Positions 10,268 to 20,026 are shown, numbered from the stretch's first letter. The stretch is 64,000 nucleotides of DNA from Pleurocapsa sp. PCC 7319 (GCF_000332195.1 NZ_KB235922.1:2194211-2258210); one strand, 5' to 3'. Numbers and translations are program-made. Notes: generated from the sequence alone by a model not told the origin.

Positions 10268-10380
10268 AGTCAGTAAAGCTTAAGGTTATTTATTAACTTA
10301 CCATTATTACTATTGTTTACTCGTCAAAAGCTAAAATTAGGTCGAATAAATTAGCTAGTAATTTTACCGCGTATCAAAGT

Positions 10381-11598
10381 ATGAAAATTTTATTTTTACA
10401 CCCTAATTTTCCTGCTCAATTCCGCCATTTAGCCACAGTATTAGGACAAGATCCGCAAAATACAGTTGTTTATGCTACCAATCGTCACGAAGGTCAGATC
10501 GCAGGGGTTAAAAAAGTGATTTATGAAAAATCTCGTCCCGCTCGTCCCGAAACTCACCATTACGTTAGACCATTAGAAAATGCAGTTTTAGAAGCTCAAG
10601 CGGTGTATCGCGTCGCCCAGCAATTAAAAGACCAAGGTTTTTATCCTGACTTAGTTTATGGTCATTCTGGTTGGGGTCCAACTTTGTTCATGAAAGATAT
10701 TTTTCCAAAAGCCACTTTGCTATGTTATTTTGAATGGTTTTATAAGGCTTATGGCTCAGATGCTAGCTTTGACCCCAGCGATCCGATAACTGCTGATGAT
10801 GAAGCCAGAATTAGAATCAAAAATGCACCAATTTTACTAGATTTAGCTACTTGCGATCGCGGACTATCTCCCACCAACTGGCAGCGATCGCAATTTCCCC
10901 AGGAATTCCACAGCAAAATTAAAGTCCACCACGATGGCATAGATACTAATTATTTTCAACCACTACCAGATGCTAAGTTATTTCTCCCCCGGATTAACCT
11001 CGATCTGTCTCATGTTCCAGAAATTATCACTTACGTCGCCAGAGGGATGGAACCCTATCGCGGTTTTCCCCAACTAATAGAGACGATTTCCCTCCTGCAA
11101 CAGAAAAGACCTGAATGTCACTTTGTGATTGTGGGCAAAAATCGTGTCGCCTATGGCAAGAATCTCCCCGACGGGAAAACTTACAAAGAAGCTATGCTGG
11201 AGAAGTTTCCTTTAGACCTAAATCGGGTTCATTTTACTGATTTACTGCCTTATAGTGAATATCTTCAAGTATTGCAGGCTTCTTCGGTTCACATCTACCT
11301 TACTCGTCCTTTTGTGCTTTCTTGGTCAATGCTGGAAGCTTTATCTACAGGCTGTTTAATCGTTGCTTCTGATACGGCTCCCGTTACCGAGGTAATTACA
11401 GATGGAATTAATGGTTTATTAGTCGATTTCTTTTCTCCTCAACAAATTGGCGATCGCGTAATTGAAGCTCTAGACAACCCTGAGAAAATGGCAGCAATTC
11501 GCACTAAAGCCAGAGAAACTATTTTAGAACACTATGATCTAGCTAAGCTATTACCTCAACATTTGCAATGGGTTCAAGAATCAGTTTCACAACTATAA
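10381..11598 (+). CDS. Glycosyltransferase, GT4-like (GT-B fold)
   Basis: A 405-residue retaining glycosyltransferase. The N-terminal Rossmann half starts MKILFLHPNFPAQFRHLA. The C-terminal nucleotide-sugar half includes VARGMEPYRGFPQLIE, FVIVGKNRVAYG and the donor-site segment SMLEALSTGCLIVASD, followed by EVITDGINGLLVDFF. It probably adds a sugar to an exopolysaccharide, lipopolysaccharide or glycolipid at the cytoplasmic face. Acceptor and donor cannot be told from sequence. It is convergent with a NeuD-type acyltransferase, which supports surface-glycan work. Confidence 0.88.
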   Translation: MKILFLHPNFPAQFRHLATVLGQDPQNTVVYATNRHEGQIAGVKKVIYEKSRPARPETHHYVRPLENAVLEAQAVYRVAQQLKDQGFYPDLVYGHSGWGPTLFMKDIFPKATLLCYFEWFYKAYGSDASFDPSDPITADDEARIRIKNAPILLDLATCDRGLSPTNWQRSQFPQEFHSKIKVHHDGIDTNYFQPLPDAKLFLPRINLDLSHVPEIITYVARGMEPYRGFPQLIETISLLQQKRPECHFVIVGKNRVAYGKNLPDGKTYKEAMLEKFPLDLNRVHFTDLLPYSEYLQVLQASSVHIYLTRPFVLSWSMLEALSTGCLIVASDTAPVTEVITDGINGLLVDFFSPQQIGDRVIEALDNPEKMAAIRTKARETILEHYDLAKLLPQHLQWVQESVSQL

Positions 11599-11654
11599 GC
11601 TATTTACTTAGGTAAACTCTAAAGCTTAAAGCTTAGAGCTTAGAGCCAAGACTT

Positions 11655-12281
11655 TTAAAAAGGTGGTTTTTTAAACTTGATAATCCTGGCTGGATTACCC
11701 ACCGCAGTCGCGTAATCAGGAATATCTCGAATTACTACCGTCCCCGCACCAATAGTACACCACTTGCCAATACGTATTGAAGGTATAACCACCGCACCAG
11801 CACCAATATGAGTTCCTTCTCCTATTTTTACATGACCACATAAAGTAGCGTGGGGAGAAATATGAGCGTAATCCCCAATCTCATTATCATGGTCAATACT
11901 TGCCGCTGTATTAATTAAAACGTGTCGGCCAACTTTCGCTGCAGATTGTACAATCGCTCCTTGTAAGATCACTGTGCCCACACCAATAGAAGCTTTGGCG
12001 GAAATGATCGCTGTGCCATGAATTGCTTGGCCATATTCCGCATTACTTCGGAGCATTGCATCCAATTCCGCTCGTCGTAAATTGTCTCCCACACTTATGA
12101 TTAATGGCGCATCCAACTTAGGAAAACTTTCTCCCTGAACTCGAATACCTGAATCAATTTCCATCGTCTTCAGCTTAGCTCCAGAGGGTTTATCGTCAAA
12201 TACCCCTTTCACTTCGACACCGAGGCTATTGAGAATATCTGTAATAACCTTGGAATGACCACCTGCTCCGTACAAGTACAT
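11655..12281 (-). CDS. NeuD/PglD-type sugar O-acyltransferase (left-handed beta helix)
   Basis: A 208-residue protein. A short N-terminal Rossmann-like domain (YGAGGHSKVITDIL) is followed by about ten hexapeptide repeats (for example IGVGTVILQGAIV and IGEGTHIGAGAVV), ending AVGNPARIIKFKK. The conserved His of the family sits in INTAASIDHDNEIGD. It should use acetyl-CoA to acylate a sugar or nucleotide sugar. The N-terminus is a few residues shorter than usual, so the ATG used may lie slightly inside the original start. Single gene. Confidence 0.88.
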   Translation of the reverse strand: MYLYGAGGHSKVITDILNSLGVEVKGVFDDKPSGAKLKTMEIDSGIRVQGESFPKLDAPLIISVGDNLRRAELDAMLRSNAEYGQAIHGTAIISAKASIGVGTVILQGAIVQSAAKVGRHVLINTAASIDHDNEIGDYAHISPHATLCGHVKIGEGTHIGAGAVVIPSIRIGKWCTIGAGTVVIRDIPDYATAVGNPARIIKFKKPPF

Positions 12282-12516
12282 ATAACCAACTGAACAATAA
12301 CAAATAAAAATATTAGCAGTTTAAGTTAAAGGTATATTAAACTCGCATTTTTTTAATAATTTTAAAGTTTTTGGAGCAAGGGAGTGAACAGATTCAAATT
12401 GTTATATAGCGATCGCCAATTTAAAACTAATTTTAGTCACTACTGTTGATTTTAAATATTTTTCTTAAACGCTTTATTTAATCCCATTTATGAACTAATT
12501 TCTATATTAGAGTTAC

Positions 12517-14130
12517 TTGGGAAATAATACTGTGTTCAAGAAACAGAATAAGCTTTCTAGTTCCAAGCCAAAAGTTTACGATATTATCGTTGTTGGCTCG
12601 GGTATAGCCTGTTCCTATACTATAATAAACTATATTGAGCGATTAAAAAGCCACCTGCCTGCAAAGACAATCAAGATCGCAGTACTAGATAAATATGGTG
12701 AATTTTGGAGTGGAATTCCCTATGGTAGTAGATCTGGCAGACAATCTTTAATCATTACTGCTCTGAAAGAGTTTTTGCCACAACCCGAGCGCGAAGTGTT
12801 TATCAGTTGGTTAGCTGCAAACTATACTTTGATATTTCACACTTTAGAACAGAGACCTGGAATACTTTCTAGAGAATGGTTGCTATCTTATGAAAAGTCA
12901 ATGCTTCAAGGTGATTGGGATGAATTGTTTATACCAAGATATATTTTTGGCTTATACATAAAAGACCGTGTTGAAAAACTGCTTGAAGAAGCTCAAGAAG
13001 AAGCATATCTTCAATGCAATCTTTTTGCTGCAGATGTAACTAATATCCAAAAATTAGATGATATCTATCAAATTGAATATTCCGATCAAGTAAAAGATGA
13101 ATCCCATATCCTAGGGCAAAAAGTGATCTTGGCTATTGGGAGTCCACCCAATAAAATTGGTTTTCTCGATCAATTTGATGTTTCAGAACAATCTAACCGT
13201 ACCAACAATAATTTTTGCTTTGTAGCAAATATGTATGAGTCTTCTCAAGATGATAATGTTGAGCGTATTTTTAAGTATTTGAAACAATCTGATGATAATC
13301 GCGACAATCGAGTATTGATCATCGGTTCTAATGCTAGTGCTCTAGAAACCCTTTATAGCCTTAATGATGTTCCTGAAGCACAAGACTTAATTAGCAAATT
13401 TATAGTGCTCTCCCCCAATGCTCAGTTCCCCCATCGCATTGACAACAAGCCTGTTTCGACAACATTTATTCCCTATCACTTAACATCCTTAGTAAAAGGT
13501 CAGAATTTTACAGCGGAACAGATATTAGAAGCAGTTAAACAAGATGTAAATTTTGCTCTAGAAAACAATGAAACCGTCAATAGTACTTACACGATTATCT
13601 CCAAAAGTGTAATTGATGCTCTGAATAAACTTAGTTTTGCCGAACAAAAACTGTTTGTGACTAAATATGGAGTTGAAATCGGTAAATATCAAAGACGTGC
13701 TGGCTCCGATTATCTAGACGTAGTTGAAAAACTAATCTTTGAGGGTAAATTAGAATTTCTCAAAGGTAAGTTTGTCAGGACTATTTCTTTGGCATCAGGG
13801 GGAACAGGTTTTGAATTTACAATTTCCAATGGTGAATCCAAACAAAAGTATACTAGTCCAATTGCTGTGGTGATCAATTGTGCCGGCTTTCAAGATTTAA
13901 CCAGATCATCTTCCCCCTTAATCAAGAATTTAGTTCAACAAAAAATTTGCATTCCCAATAATTCTAAGTGTGGTTTTGAAATGAATGAAAATTTTGAGGC
14001 TAATGAGAATTTCTATTTAATGGGTCCACTTGTAGCAGGCAACATCAACAATAAACTAAAAGTCTGGCACGCTGAAAGTTGTGGCAGAATCATCAAGCTC
14101 TCACAGCAGTTAGCAGAAATTTTAGTTTAA
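12517..14130 (+). CDS. FAD/NAD(P)-binding protein, possible lysine/ornithine N-monooxygenase-like
   Basis: A 537-residue flavoprotein with an N-terminal dinucleotide-binding motif IIVVGSGIACSY (about 24-34), a PYGS segment near 70, a second nucleotide-binding stretch RVLIIGSNASALETLYSL (about 267-285) and a closing NCAG/GPLVAGN region. This layout matches the FAD-NAD(P)-binding group (PF13454-like) rather than a fully assigned enzyme. The substrate is unknown. The start is TTG. A GTG five codons later is an equally good choice. A weak hairpin (TTGGC/GCCAA) lies just after the stop. No operon partner. Confidence 0.75.
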   Translation: MGNNTVFKKQNKLSSSKPKVYDIIVVGSGIACSYTIINYIERLKSHLPAKTIKIAVLDKYGEFWSGIPYGSRSGRQSLIITALKEFLPQPEREVFISWLAANYTLIFHTLEQRPGILSREWLLSYEKSMLQGDWDELFIPRYIFGLYIKDRVEKLLEEAQEEAYLQCNLFAADVTNIQKLDDIYQIEYSDQVKDESHILGQKVILAIGSPPNKIGFLDQFDVSEQSNRTNNNFCFVANMYESSQDDNVERIFKYLKQSDDNRDNRVLIIGSNASALETLYSLNDVPEAQDLISKFIVLSPNAQFPHRIDNKPVSTTFIPYHLTSLVKGQNFTAEQILEAVKQDVNFALENNETVNSTYTIISKSVIDALNKLSFAEQKLFVTKYGVEIGKYQRRAGSDYLDVVEKLIFEGKLEFLKGKFVRTISLASGGTGFEFTISNGESKQKYTSPIAVVINCAGFQDLTRSSSPLIKNLVQQKICIPNNSKCGFEMNENFEANENFYLMGPLVAGNINNKLKVWHAESCGRIIKLSQQLAEILV

Positions 14131-14371
14131 GCAATTGGCTTGAGCCAAATATTTAATAATTACGTAGTTGTAATGTGACCAATTTTTTAAAGAAACCTAT
14201 GACTGTGCTGACTTATTGTCCGTAGTTCAACGCTCGGAAAAATTTTATAAATTTAATTAATCACATAACCGATTCCATTTATAGTATTGGTAAATTGAGC
14301 ATTTTTATAACTTAAGTACATTTTTAAGCTGTAAAAATTTTCAGCAGCCCACACTGTCTAAAAATTGTCCG

Positions 14372-15121
14372 ATGAAAAACTTTTTTACCAAAATACCCCA
14401 GAAATATAAAATACCGATTTTTTCTCTGGTTGGCTTACTTTCTCTTGCTAGTGTTTCCTGGAAACCCCTCGCTATTAGTTATGGTAATTGGCTGGCAGCG
14501 GGAGAGAGTAATCCCACAGGGGATATGTCTGTCTTGTTGTCAGGAAGTGAAGAACGTTTGGAAACTTTAATCAAACTATTTGAAACAGGTAATGTTAACG
14601 CTATTTACTATGCAGCAGGAGTTGATGAAACCTTATCTGATCTCGAATCATATCGAAGTATATTTTCTAAGTATGATATCCCCAATGATAGTTTGTACTG
14701 TGGTGAGTTAGTTAGAAGTACCTTTAATGAAGCACAGGCATTTCAACGCAAACTTAAAGAAGTTGAACGTCCTGTTGAAAAAATCGTCTTAGTTTCAGAT
14801 CGCTATCATTTGCGAAGAGGAATATGGAGTTTTCAACAAGTATTGGGGAACGACATGAAAATTGCTGCCTATTCGACTCCTAGTTCACCTGAGATAGCAG
14901 CTCAACAGTGGTGGAAATACCCAGATGCTCGGAAGCAAGTATTTAGAGAAACTAAAAAATTAGCTTTTTATATGCTTTATTACGGTTTACTAGGGAAAGA
15001 ATCTCTGATTACTCATGGAGATGTTAACAAAGTTCTTAAAGGCAAATCACCTAAAGGAATAGACGAACCTTGTCCCATTGTCTTACCACAACTAGCTGAT
15101 TCAACATCATTATTAAATTAA
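14372..15121 (+). CDS. YdcF/SanA-like DUF218 protein
   Basis: A 249-residue protein with one N-terminal membrane anchor (about 14-34), so probably periplasmic. It carries DUF218 landmarks: LLSGSEERLETLIKLF, a central TFNEAQAF segment and IVLVSDRYHLRRG. The family includes SanA, ElyC and YdcF, linked to envelope integrity. No reaction is certain. It is followed 28 bp later by a terminator hairpin. Confidence 0.82.
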   Translation: MKNFFTKIPQKYKIPIFSLVGLLSLASVSWKPLAISYGNWLAAGESNPTGDMSVLLSGSEERLETLIKLFETGNVNAIYYAAGVDETLSDLESYRSIFSKYDIPNDSLYCGELVRSTFNEAQAFQRKLKEVERPVEKIVLVSDRYHLRRGIWSFQQVLGNDMKIAAYSTPSSPEIAAQQWWKYPDARKQVFRETKKLAFYMLYYGLLGKESLITHGDVNKVLKGKSPKGIDEPCPIVLPQLADSTSLLN

Positions 15122-15149
15122 TTAAATCAATAGCATTATCTTTCTCAAG

Positions 15150-15170
15150 GGCAAACTGCTGTTTGCCTTT
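15150..15170 (+). terminator. Probable intrinsic terminator after the DUF218 gene
   Basis: GGCAAAC-TGCT-GTTTGCC forms a perfect 7-bp stem with a 4-nt loop, followed by TTT. It is placed 28 bp after the stop codon. The short T-run makes it moderate rather than strong. Confidence 0.55.
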
Positions 15171-15208
15171 ACAGATCATCATGTCTTAATTAAAAACTGA
15201 GTTGATAT

Positions 15209-15348
15209 TAAGTAGGTAGGCAGAATAATTTATAAAACCATACTATTAAGCTGTTCCCTGTTCCCTGTTCCCTGTTCCCTGTTCCCTGTTCCCTTTTTCC
15301 TATTCTCTTGCCGTAGGCATTTTATATTTAATTACACCCACCTACTTA
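15209..15348 (-). mobile_element. MITE-like element, copy 2
   Basis: A 140-bp element, the inverted counterpart of 957-1158, with the same terminal inverted repeats and TA on both sides. Between the conserved ends lies a clean run of six or more CTGTTCC heptamers (about 15253-15295). Copy 1 has a degenerate version of this run with a nested palindrome. The two copies differ by single bases in their shared ends, so both insertions are fairly recent or the ends are conserved. Confidence 0.78.
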
Positions 15349-15384
15349 TATAGTTTTTAACTCCTAATTCCGAACCATAACAAG

Positions 15385-16206
15385 CTAGTATCTAAGATCC
15401 GCTATATGTGTTGCATTGCCGAGCAACCATAGAGTAACAGCCGTTAAAATTAAACACAAAATACCAGCTATTCCTGCTAGAGGTTGTTGATTTATTCCAG
15501 TGAACCAATTGTCTTTTTGTGTATAGGTAACTAACTGTGCCGAGTCGATGCAAGTCAAACCCCAGATCCATCCTGCATGAAGTCCTATAGCTAAACCCAG
15601 ACTACCTTCATCTACTAGTCTAGCTCCGATTAATACTATTCCCATCAGCCATAACCCAGGAATTTGGGGAAGTGTTTCTTTTCTCTCCCAAATTAAGTGT
15701 AAGAAAGCAAAAATAATACTAGAAATAGCAGCAGCAAACCAGTAAGGATAATCAATTAGCAATGTATTGAATGTATAACCACGAAATATTAATTCTTCGA
15801 TGAGACTAATTAGTAAACTCAAGCACAAAATAGGAAAAAGCAAAGGCAATAAATTTTTGCCATTTTGCCAATACCAACTTACCGATTTAAAGATAGATTC
15901 TAGGGTAAAAATAAGCGTTAGACTAACTAGACTAACAAATAGCCCTATTAATATCGAAAGCAGAATACTGGGCTGTAGTCTTAAACCAAGTTCGGCTAAA
16001 GATAAATTTTCTACTTTAATTTTCCACTCCATAATTAGCGGAGTTAGAACGTATAGAGATGCTAAGAAAATTAACTTTTGCTTTGGTGTTAAGATTTGAT
16101 TTGGTTGCCAGCCGATTAATCGAGATACAGTAAACGCAATTGGCAACCAGATAGCAGCCCATACTCCAAAAAAGGTTAATACTTTAAACCAGGATGTATC
16201 GAACAT
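15385..16206 (-). CDS. CPBP-family intramembrane metalloprotease (CAAX/Abi type)
   Basis: A 273-residue membrane protein with about eight hydrophobic segments. It has the three CPBP motifs: EELIFRG (E-E-x-x-x-R), FLHLIWE with the first His, and GLAIGLHAGWIW with the second. The family cleaves or matures membrane proteins or bacteriocin-like peptides. Here the substrate is unknown. I start it at the ATG reading MFDTSWFKV. The frame is open to a TTG 14 codons upstream, but that extension (MITRAICCYPQILK) does not look like a CPBP N-terminus. Confidence 0.85.
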   Translation of the reverse strand: MFDTSWFKVLTFFGVWAAIWLPIAFTVSRLIGWQPNQILTPKQKLIFLASLYVLTPLIMEWKIKVENLSLAELGLRLQPSILLSILIGLFVSLVSLTLIFTLESIFKSVSWYWQNGKNLLPLLFPILCLSLLISLIEELIFRGYTFNTLLIDYPYWFAAAISSIIFAFLHLIWERKETLPQIPGLWLMGIVLIGARLVDEGSLGLAIGLHAGWIWGLTCIDSAQLVTYTQKDNWFTGINQQPLAGIAGILCLILTAVTLWLLGNATHIADLRY

Positions 16207-16284
16207 CTTGAGTATTTGTGGATAACAGCATATCGCCCTCGTTATCAAAGACGATTTAAATCAGAAAATTTATTTTTTAAATAA

Positions 16285-16677
16285 CTAATTTTCTGCTGCA
16301 CCATTTTCATCACCATCAATTTGTTTGAGGTGAATATGTTTATAACCTAATTTTATTTCAAATTTGTCTCCTTCCTTCAATCCCATAGCTTGGGTATAGG
16401 TAGAACCAATGACAATTTGACCATTTTTATGAACACTTACTCGATAAGTAGGTTCACGTCCACGACCATCTTTTGTTCCTTCGGGATCAAGGGGAACTCC
16501 CTTAGCAGCAAGCACTGCATCATAAAAATCAGTTAGGTTTACGCGTGTTTGCTTGTCTTTAGTGGTAGTATAATAGCCACACTTTTTTGCTGTTTCACGT
16601 CTGGGTAAATGAGATAGCTCTTTTACTTTTTGAAGTAAAGCTTTTCCTGTTAATGGGGCTGTAGCAGTTTCACTCAT
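16285..16677 (-). CDS. cyAbrB-type transcriptional regulator
   Basis: A 130-residue protein of the cyanobacteria-specific AbrB family. The N-terminal helical part (GKALLQKVKELSHLPRRETAKKCGY) and the C-terminal SpoVT/AbrB-like strand region (YRVSVHKNGQIVIGSTYTQAMGLKEGDKFEIKLG) match the two known paralogue groups (cyAbrB1 and cyAbrB2), which control carbon and nitrogen metabolism genes. I cannot decide which one from memory. The gene is transcribed alone, and the upstream region shared with cobU is long and AT-rich. Confidence 0.88.
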   Translation of the reverse strand: MSETATAPLTGKALLQKVKELSHLPRRETAKKCGYYTTTKDKQTRVNLTDFYDAVLAAKGVPLDPEGTKDGRGREPTYRVSVHKNGQIVIGSTYTQAMGLKEGDKFEIKLGYKHIHLKQIDGDENGAAEN

Positions 16678-17124
16678 ATTGATTGAAATTTTCCTCCGAT
16701 TTCTGTCAAATAAAAAATAGAATTATTTAGACTTATTTGACATTATAAGAAATATACCGTTAATTCTCTCGGTTGTCACAATTTTTTTTTGATAATTAGT
16801 TTTTTTTAAGAATGTTACCTTATTTATTTTAAATTATTTTAGTCCAAGGTCACAATTTCTTTCTTAATTTTGAGATTATCTTTTTTTTTACTTTCCCTAA
16901 AAGTCCAACACGAGAGTTATTTTAAATAATAATTTAATGAAGATGACCAATTAATAATCTTGACTTTGGTTCTTCATAAATGCTATTCAGATTTTGACTT
17001 CGCCTTGATTATTTTTTTGTAATTTTATTAAGTTGACAGTCATCCACAATTTTTCTGCTTTTAATATGCTTGTAATGTCATTATTTATTTTTCAGTTTTA
17101 TCCAGAATGAGTTGATGAACTTTA
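16678..17124. other. Long AT-rich divergent intergenic region
   Basis: 447 bp between the divergent cyAbrB and cobU genes. It has many poly-T and poly-A runs, no coding frame, no tRNA and no cobalamin-riboswitch core that I can recognise before cobU. It presumably holds both promoters. Confidence 0.5.
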
Positions 17125-17694
17125 GTGAGTCAGATGTTAAATAGTAAAAAAATCACTTTAGTTACTGGTGCGTCTAGTTCAGGAAAAAGTGAATTCGCCG
17201 AAGTGCTAGCAGCAAAAACCAATAAAACAGTGATTTATGTTGCTACTGCCAAAGTGGATGCTAATGATCGAGAATGGCAAACTAAAATTAGGCAACACCA
17301 GCGAAGAAGACCAAGAAGTTGGCAAACTTTAGAAGTATCTAACCAGTTATCCTCAGCTATTGATCGAGCTTTAAGTTCAGAATGTTTATTAATTGATTCT
17401 TTGGGCACTTGGGTGGCAAATTTTTTAATTTTAGAGTCATTAGACTGGAAAATTATGAGCGATCGCCTTTTGGAGAGCCTCAAAATGACTAAAGCTACAG
17501 TTATCTTGGTATCTGAAGAGACAGGATGGGGAGTGGTACCTGCTTATCCAATGGGGCGGCTTTTTCGCGATCGCTTGGGGTTTTTATCCAGGAAAATTAG
17601 CAACCTTGCCGATACAACTGCTTATCTAGTGGTGGGTGGGCATATTCTCAATTTGAGCCTTTTGGGTGAACCCTTAAGTAATTATGAAATCTAG
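17125..17694 (+). CDS. cobU: Adenosylcobinamide kinase / adenosylcobinamide-phosphate guanylyltransferase
   Basis: A 189-residue CobU. It phosphorylates adenosylcobinamide and transfers GMP to it in the late nucleotide-loop assembly of cobalamin. The P-loop GASSSGKSEFAE (15-26) is followed by the family signature YVATAKVDANDREWQTKIRQHQRRRP, and later VSEETGWGVVPAYPMGRLFRDRLG, typical of CobU. The start is GTG, and the ATG three codons later is equally possible. No other cobalamin gene is adjacent, which is usual in cyanobacteria. Confidence 0.93.
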   Translation: MSQMLNSKKITLVTGASSSGKSEFAEVLAAKTNKTVIYVATAKVDANDREWQTKIRQHQRRRPRSWQTLEVSNQLSSAIDRALSSECLLIDSLGTWVANFLILESLDWKIMSDRLLESLKMTKATVILVSEETGWGVVPAYPMGRLFRDRLGFLSRKISNLADTTAYLVVGGHILNLSLLGEPLSNYEI

Positions 17695-17907
17695 ATTACA
17701 GATCCTTCTCTTAGCTCGATTGGCAGCTAAGATCGTAAGTATAAAGATTAAAATATTTCGGAAAATGCTTGCCTTTATTTGTATATCAATCAGACAAGCA
17801 TTATGACAATAACGAGCTTATTTGATTAAATATCTTAACTTTTAATTTAAGGTCTTTTCTTTAGTAACCTACGTTTTAGACATTTTAAACAATGGAGACT
17901 AAATTTT

Positions 17908-18321
17908 ATGGCATCAGCAACACAAGTTAGGACTTATTTGGCTTACTGGTTTCAGTTAGGCAAAAAGCTGATGTGGCGTAATGGGGAAGTTGAATTATCA
18001 CCTCAGCCAGTTATCGATAGAGATCGCTTTTCATCAGAATTCGAAGCGTGCTGGCAGAAGATTATGAGCATTAGTGGCAAGGATTGCTATCTCGAAGGAA
18101 GTAGAGAGACTATTGAAGAGTTACTTTCTCCTGCTTGGGATATTGATGAATGTGCTAGATGTGCCATGCCGGTGCCGATGATTGAAATTGGTACTCAACC
18201 TCTAGACTGCGCTTGTAGTGATTTGGATAATTGGCCAAATTTAGAAATACCAGCGCCGCGATCGCCAGTGAATAACTATGTACAATTAAACAAAATTAAA
18301 TCACGATTGAAAACTAACTAA
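17908..18321 (+). CDS. Conserved cyanobacterial hypothetical protein with C-terminal Cys cluster
   Basis: A 137-residue soluble protein I cannot assign a function. It contains a Cys cluster (DECARCAMPVPMIEIG...LDCACSD, giving C-x-x-C and C-x-C) that could bind zinc or an Fe-S cluster. The N-terminal 60 residues are aromatic and helical (RTYLAYWFQLGKKLMWRNGE). A good Shine-Dalgarno (GGAG) lies before the ATG. A 10-bp inverted repeat starts 2 bp after the stop. Confidence 0.7.
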   Translation: MASATQVRTYLAYWFQLGKKLMWRNGEVELSPQPVIDRDRFSSEFEACWQKIMSISGKDCYLEGSRETIEELLSPAWDIDECARCAMPVPMIEIGTQPLDCACSDLDNWPNLEIPAPRSPVNNYVQLNKIKSRLKTN

Positions 18322-18853
18322 CAACTTTTGAGAAAATAAATACCTATTCCCTCAAAAGTTATCAAATATTGTCATACTGTTGATTTTTAACTAGAGACGA
18401 TACTTGTCGAACATTTCCCAGAATCACCTTCATTTTGGATCAGAATGATATCTTTCAACTTGAGTACCCAAGAATCATGTGTGTTTCTTACATTTATTAA
18501 TTACGTTAGGTCAGTTTTTTTATGCAATTGTATCTAAATTAATCTTTAATATTGTCTTAGTAATTTATACTTGCACTGTCTTCTGTTTTGTTTGTTGATT
18601 ATTAAATCATAACTCTGTTAAACTCTATTTTTACAATTCATATTGAAAGGTTAATATAATTTATATTGGATTGTAAAAACTACCTCCCTAAGTCTAATAA
18701 AACTTAAATAAAAACCCACCTTGTAATGAGGCGGGCAAACAAGTTATGTTGACTATACATCATAGATCATTAGTCACATATTTGGCACATATTAGTCACT
18801 TTTTTTAGGATACAAGTGATCGACGAATAGACTGAAAAGTATTTATAAGAAAA
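18322..18853. other. Long AT-rich convergent intergenic region with hairpins
   Basis: 532 bp. A perfect 10-bp inverted repeat AACTTTTGAG/CTCAAAAGTT (18323-18360, 18-nt loop) follows the upstream gene and may end or stabilise its mRNA. A terminator for the minus-strand gene is listed separately. No coding frame or RNA gene is visible in the rest. Confidence 0.5.
18705..18735 (-). terminator. Intrinsic terminator, minus strand
   Basis: On the minus strand, CCCGCCT and AGGTGGG form a 7-bp stem (one G-U pair) with a 7-nt loop, followed by TTTTTATTT. It lies about 120 bp after the stop of the FAD oxidoreductase gene, which it should terminate. Confidence 0.65.
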
Positions 18854-20026
18854 TTAATTTTTAATTACTGACTGTAATTGTTCAATTATCTTGTCTTCTT
18901 TGCCTACAAGCCAATCAGCAAAACGTCTGGCTAACACAGGAGCAAACACTAAGGTACTGGTAAAGCCGGAAAATAAGTAAACTCCTTTAATATTTGCCAG
19001 ATTGCCGAGCAGAGCGATCGCTTGATTGTTAAAAGCCACGAGACAGCTATGGCAAGTACCAGGTACATCTTCCAACAGGGGTAAAATATTGCTTACTTGT
19101 TGGCGAATTTGGGCTTCGGCCGCAAAAGGATTTAGTTTGGCTTCTGGGTTAGGTGCGATCGCACTAATTTGACCGAGACACAAACTACCGTCCCTAAATT
19201 GTACTGCGCCAGGGTCGAGGATTATTCTTGTAGGTTCATCATAAGGCGGATTCCAAGCAGATGTTCCCTCTAATTCTTTGGCTTTAGCTTCCAGCATAAA
19301 TCTTTGCTGTACTGCTGGCATTACTATAGTGCCCAATTCCAAATCTAAAGGAGGAGTAACAATTAATTGAGAATGAGTAAAAAAGTTGCTGACGTTGATA
19401 CCGGCTTGTTGCAGCAGCGATCGCGATAGCCCTCCAGCACAGACTATTGTATTAATACTGTGATATTGATTATGTTCAGTTTTCACTCCAATTACATCAT
19501 CTCCCTGACGTAAAAAATCTGTTACCTGTTCACAAATTATGGTGCCTCCTTTACGCTCAAAAGCCTGGAGATAAGCATTAGTAGTTTTTTGAGGATGGAT
19601 ATGACCGTGAGGTAATTTCAGTACTCCGGCGATCGCATTGGGATTGAGTAACGGTTCTAAGGCACAGGCATCATTGACACTTAACAACTCTGGAGTGATG
19701 GCAAAATGATTATAATTTTGACTGACCATTTCGGGATCGTCTTGGCGATTGATAGTTAAAACTAAATCAACTTCTCTAAATTCAGTTTCTCCCTCCAACT
19801 CCTCACTTAGATTTCGATGTAGCTCAATTCCCTCTTGACCTAAAGTACGAGTTAATTCATCTGTCCCCGACCAATAAGCCAAGCCACCATAACTATAAAC
19901 AGTAGCATTATCGGGACTAGTATCCTTCTCTAGCAACAAGACCTTAAAACCTTGTTTGCCAAGCTCGTAAGCAAGACAGGCACCTGTTATACCCGCGCCA
20001 ATTACAATCCAATCGTATGTCCTCAT
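18854..20026 (-). CDS. FAD-dependent DAO-family oxidoreductase
   Basis: A 390-residue flavoprotein of the DadA/glycine-oxidase (DAO) fold. It has the N-terminal GxGxxG motif IGAGITGACLAYELG with LLEKD at the end of the second strand, NTIVCAGGLSR in the middle and GVYLFSGFTSTLVFAPVLARRFADWL at the C-terminus. It probably oxidises an amino acid or another amine. No substrate is indicated, and it lacks clear ThiO-specific context. It begins 18 bp after mazG on the same strand, so the two are likely co-transcribed. Confidence 0.85.
   Translation of the reverse strand: MRTYDWIVIGAGITGACLAYELGKQGFKVLLLEKDTSPDNATVYSYGGLAYWSGTDELTRTLGQEGIELHRNLSEELEGETEFREVDLVLTINRQDDPEMVSQNYNHFAITPELLSVNDACALEPLLNPNAIAGVLKLPHGHIHPQKTTNAYLQAFERKGGTIICEQVTDFLRQGDDVIGVKTEHNQYHSINTIVCAGGLSRSLLQQAGINVSNFFTHSQLIVTPPLDLELGTIVMPAVQQRFMLEAKAKELEGTSAWNPPYDEPTRIILDPGAVQFRDGSLCLGQISAIAPNPEAKLNPFAAEAQIRQQVSNILPLLEDVPGTCHSCLVAFNNQAIALLGNLANIKGVYLFSGFTSTLVFAPVLARRFADWLVGKEDKIIEQLQSVIKN

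Noticed and set aside
15253-15295. Tandem CTGTTCC repeats as a CRISPR-like array
   Set aside because: The units are 7 bp without spacers. It is a heptanucleotide short tandem repeat inside a MITE-like element.
16678-17124. Cobalamin riboswitch before cobU
   Set aside because: I looked for the conserved core and GC-rich stems and found only AT-rich sequence.
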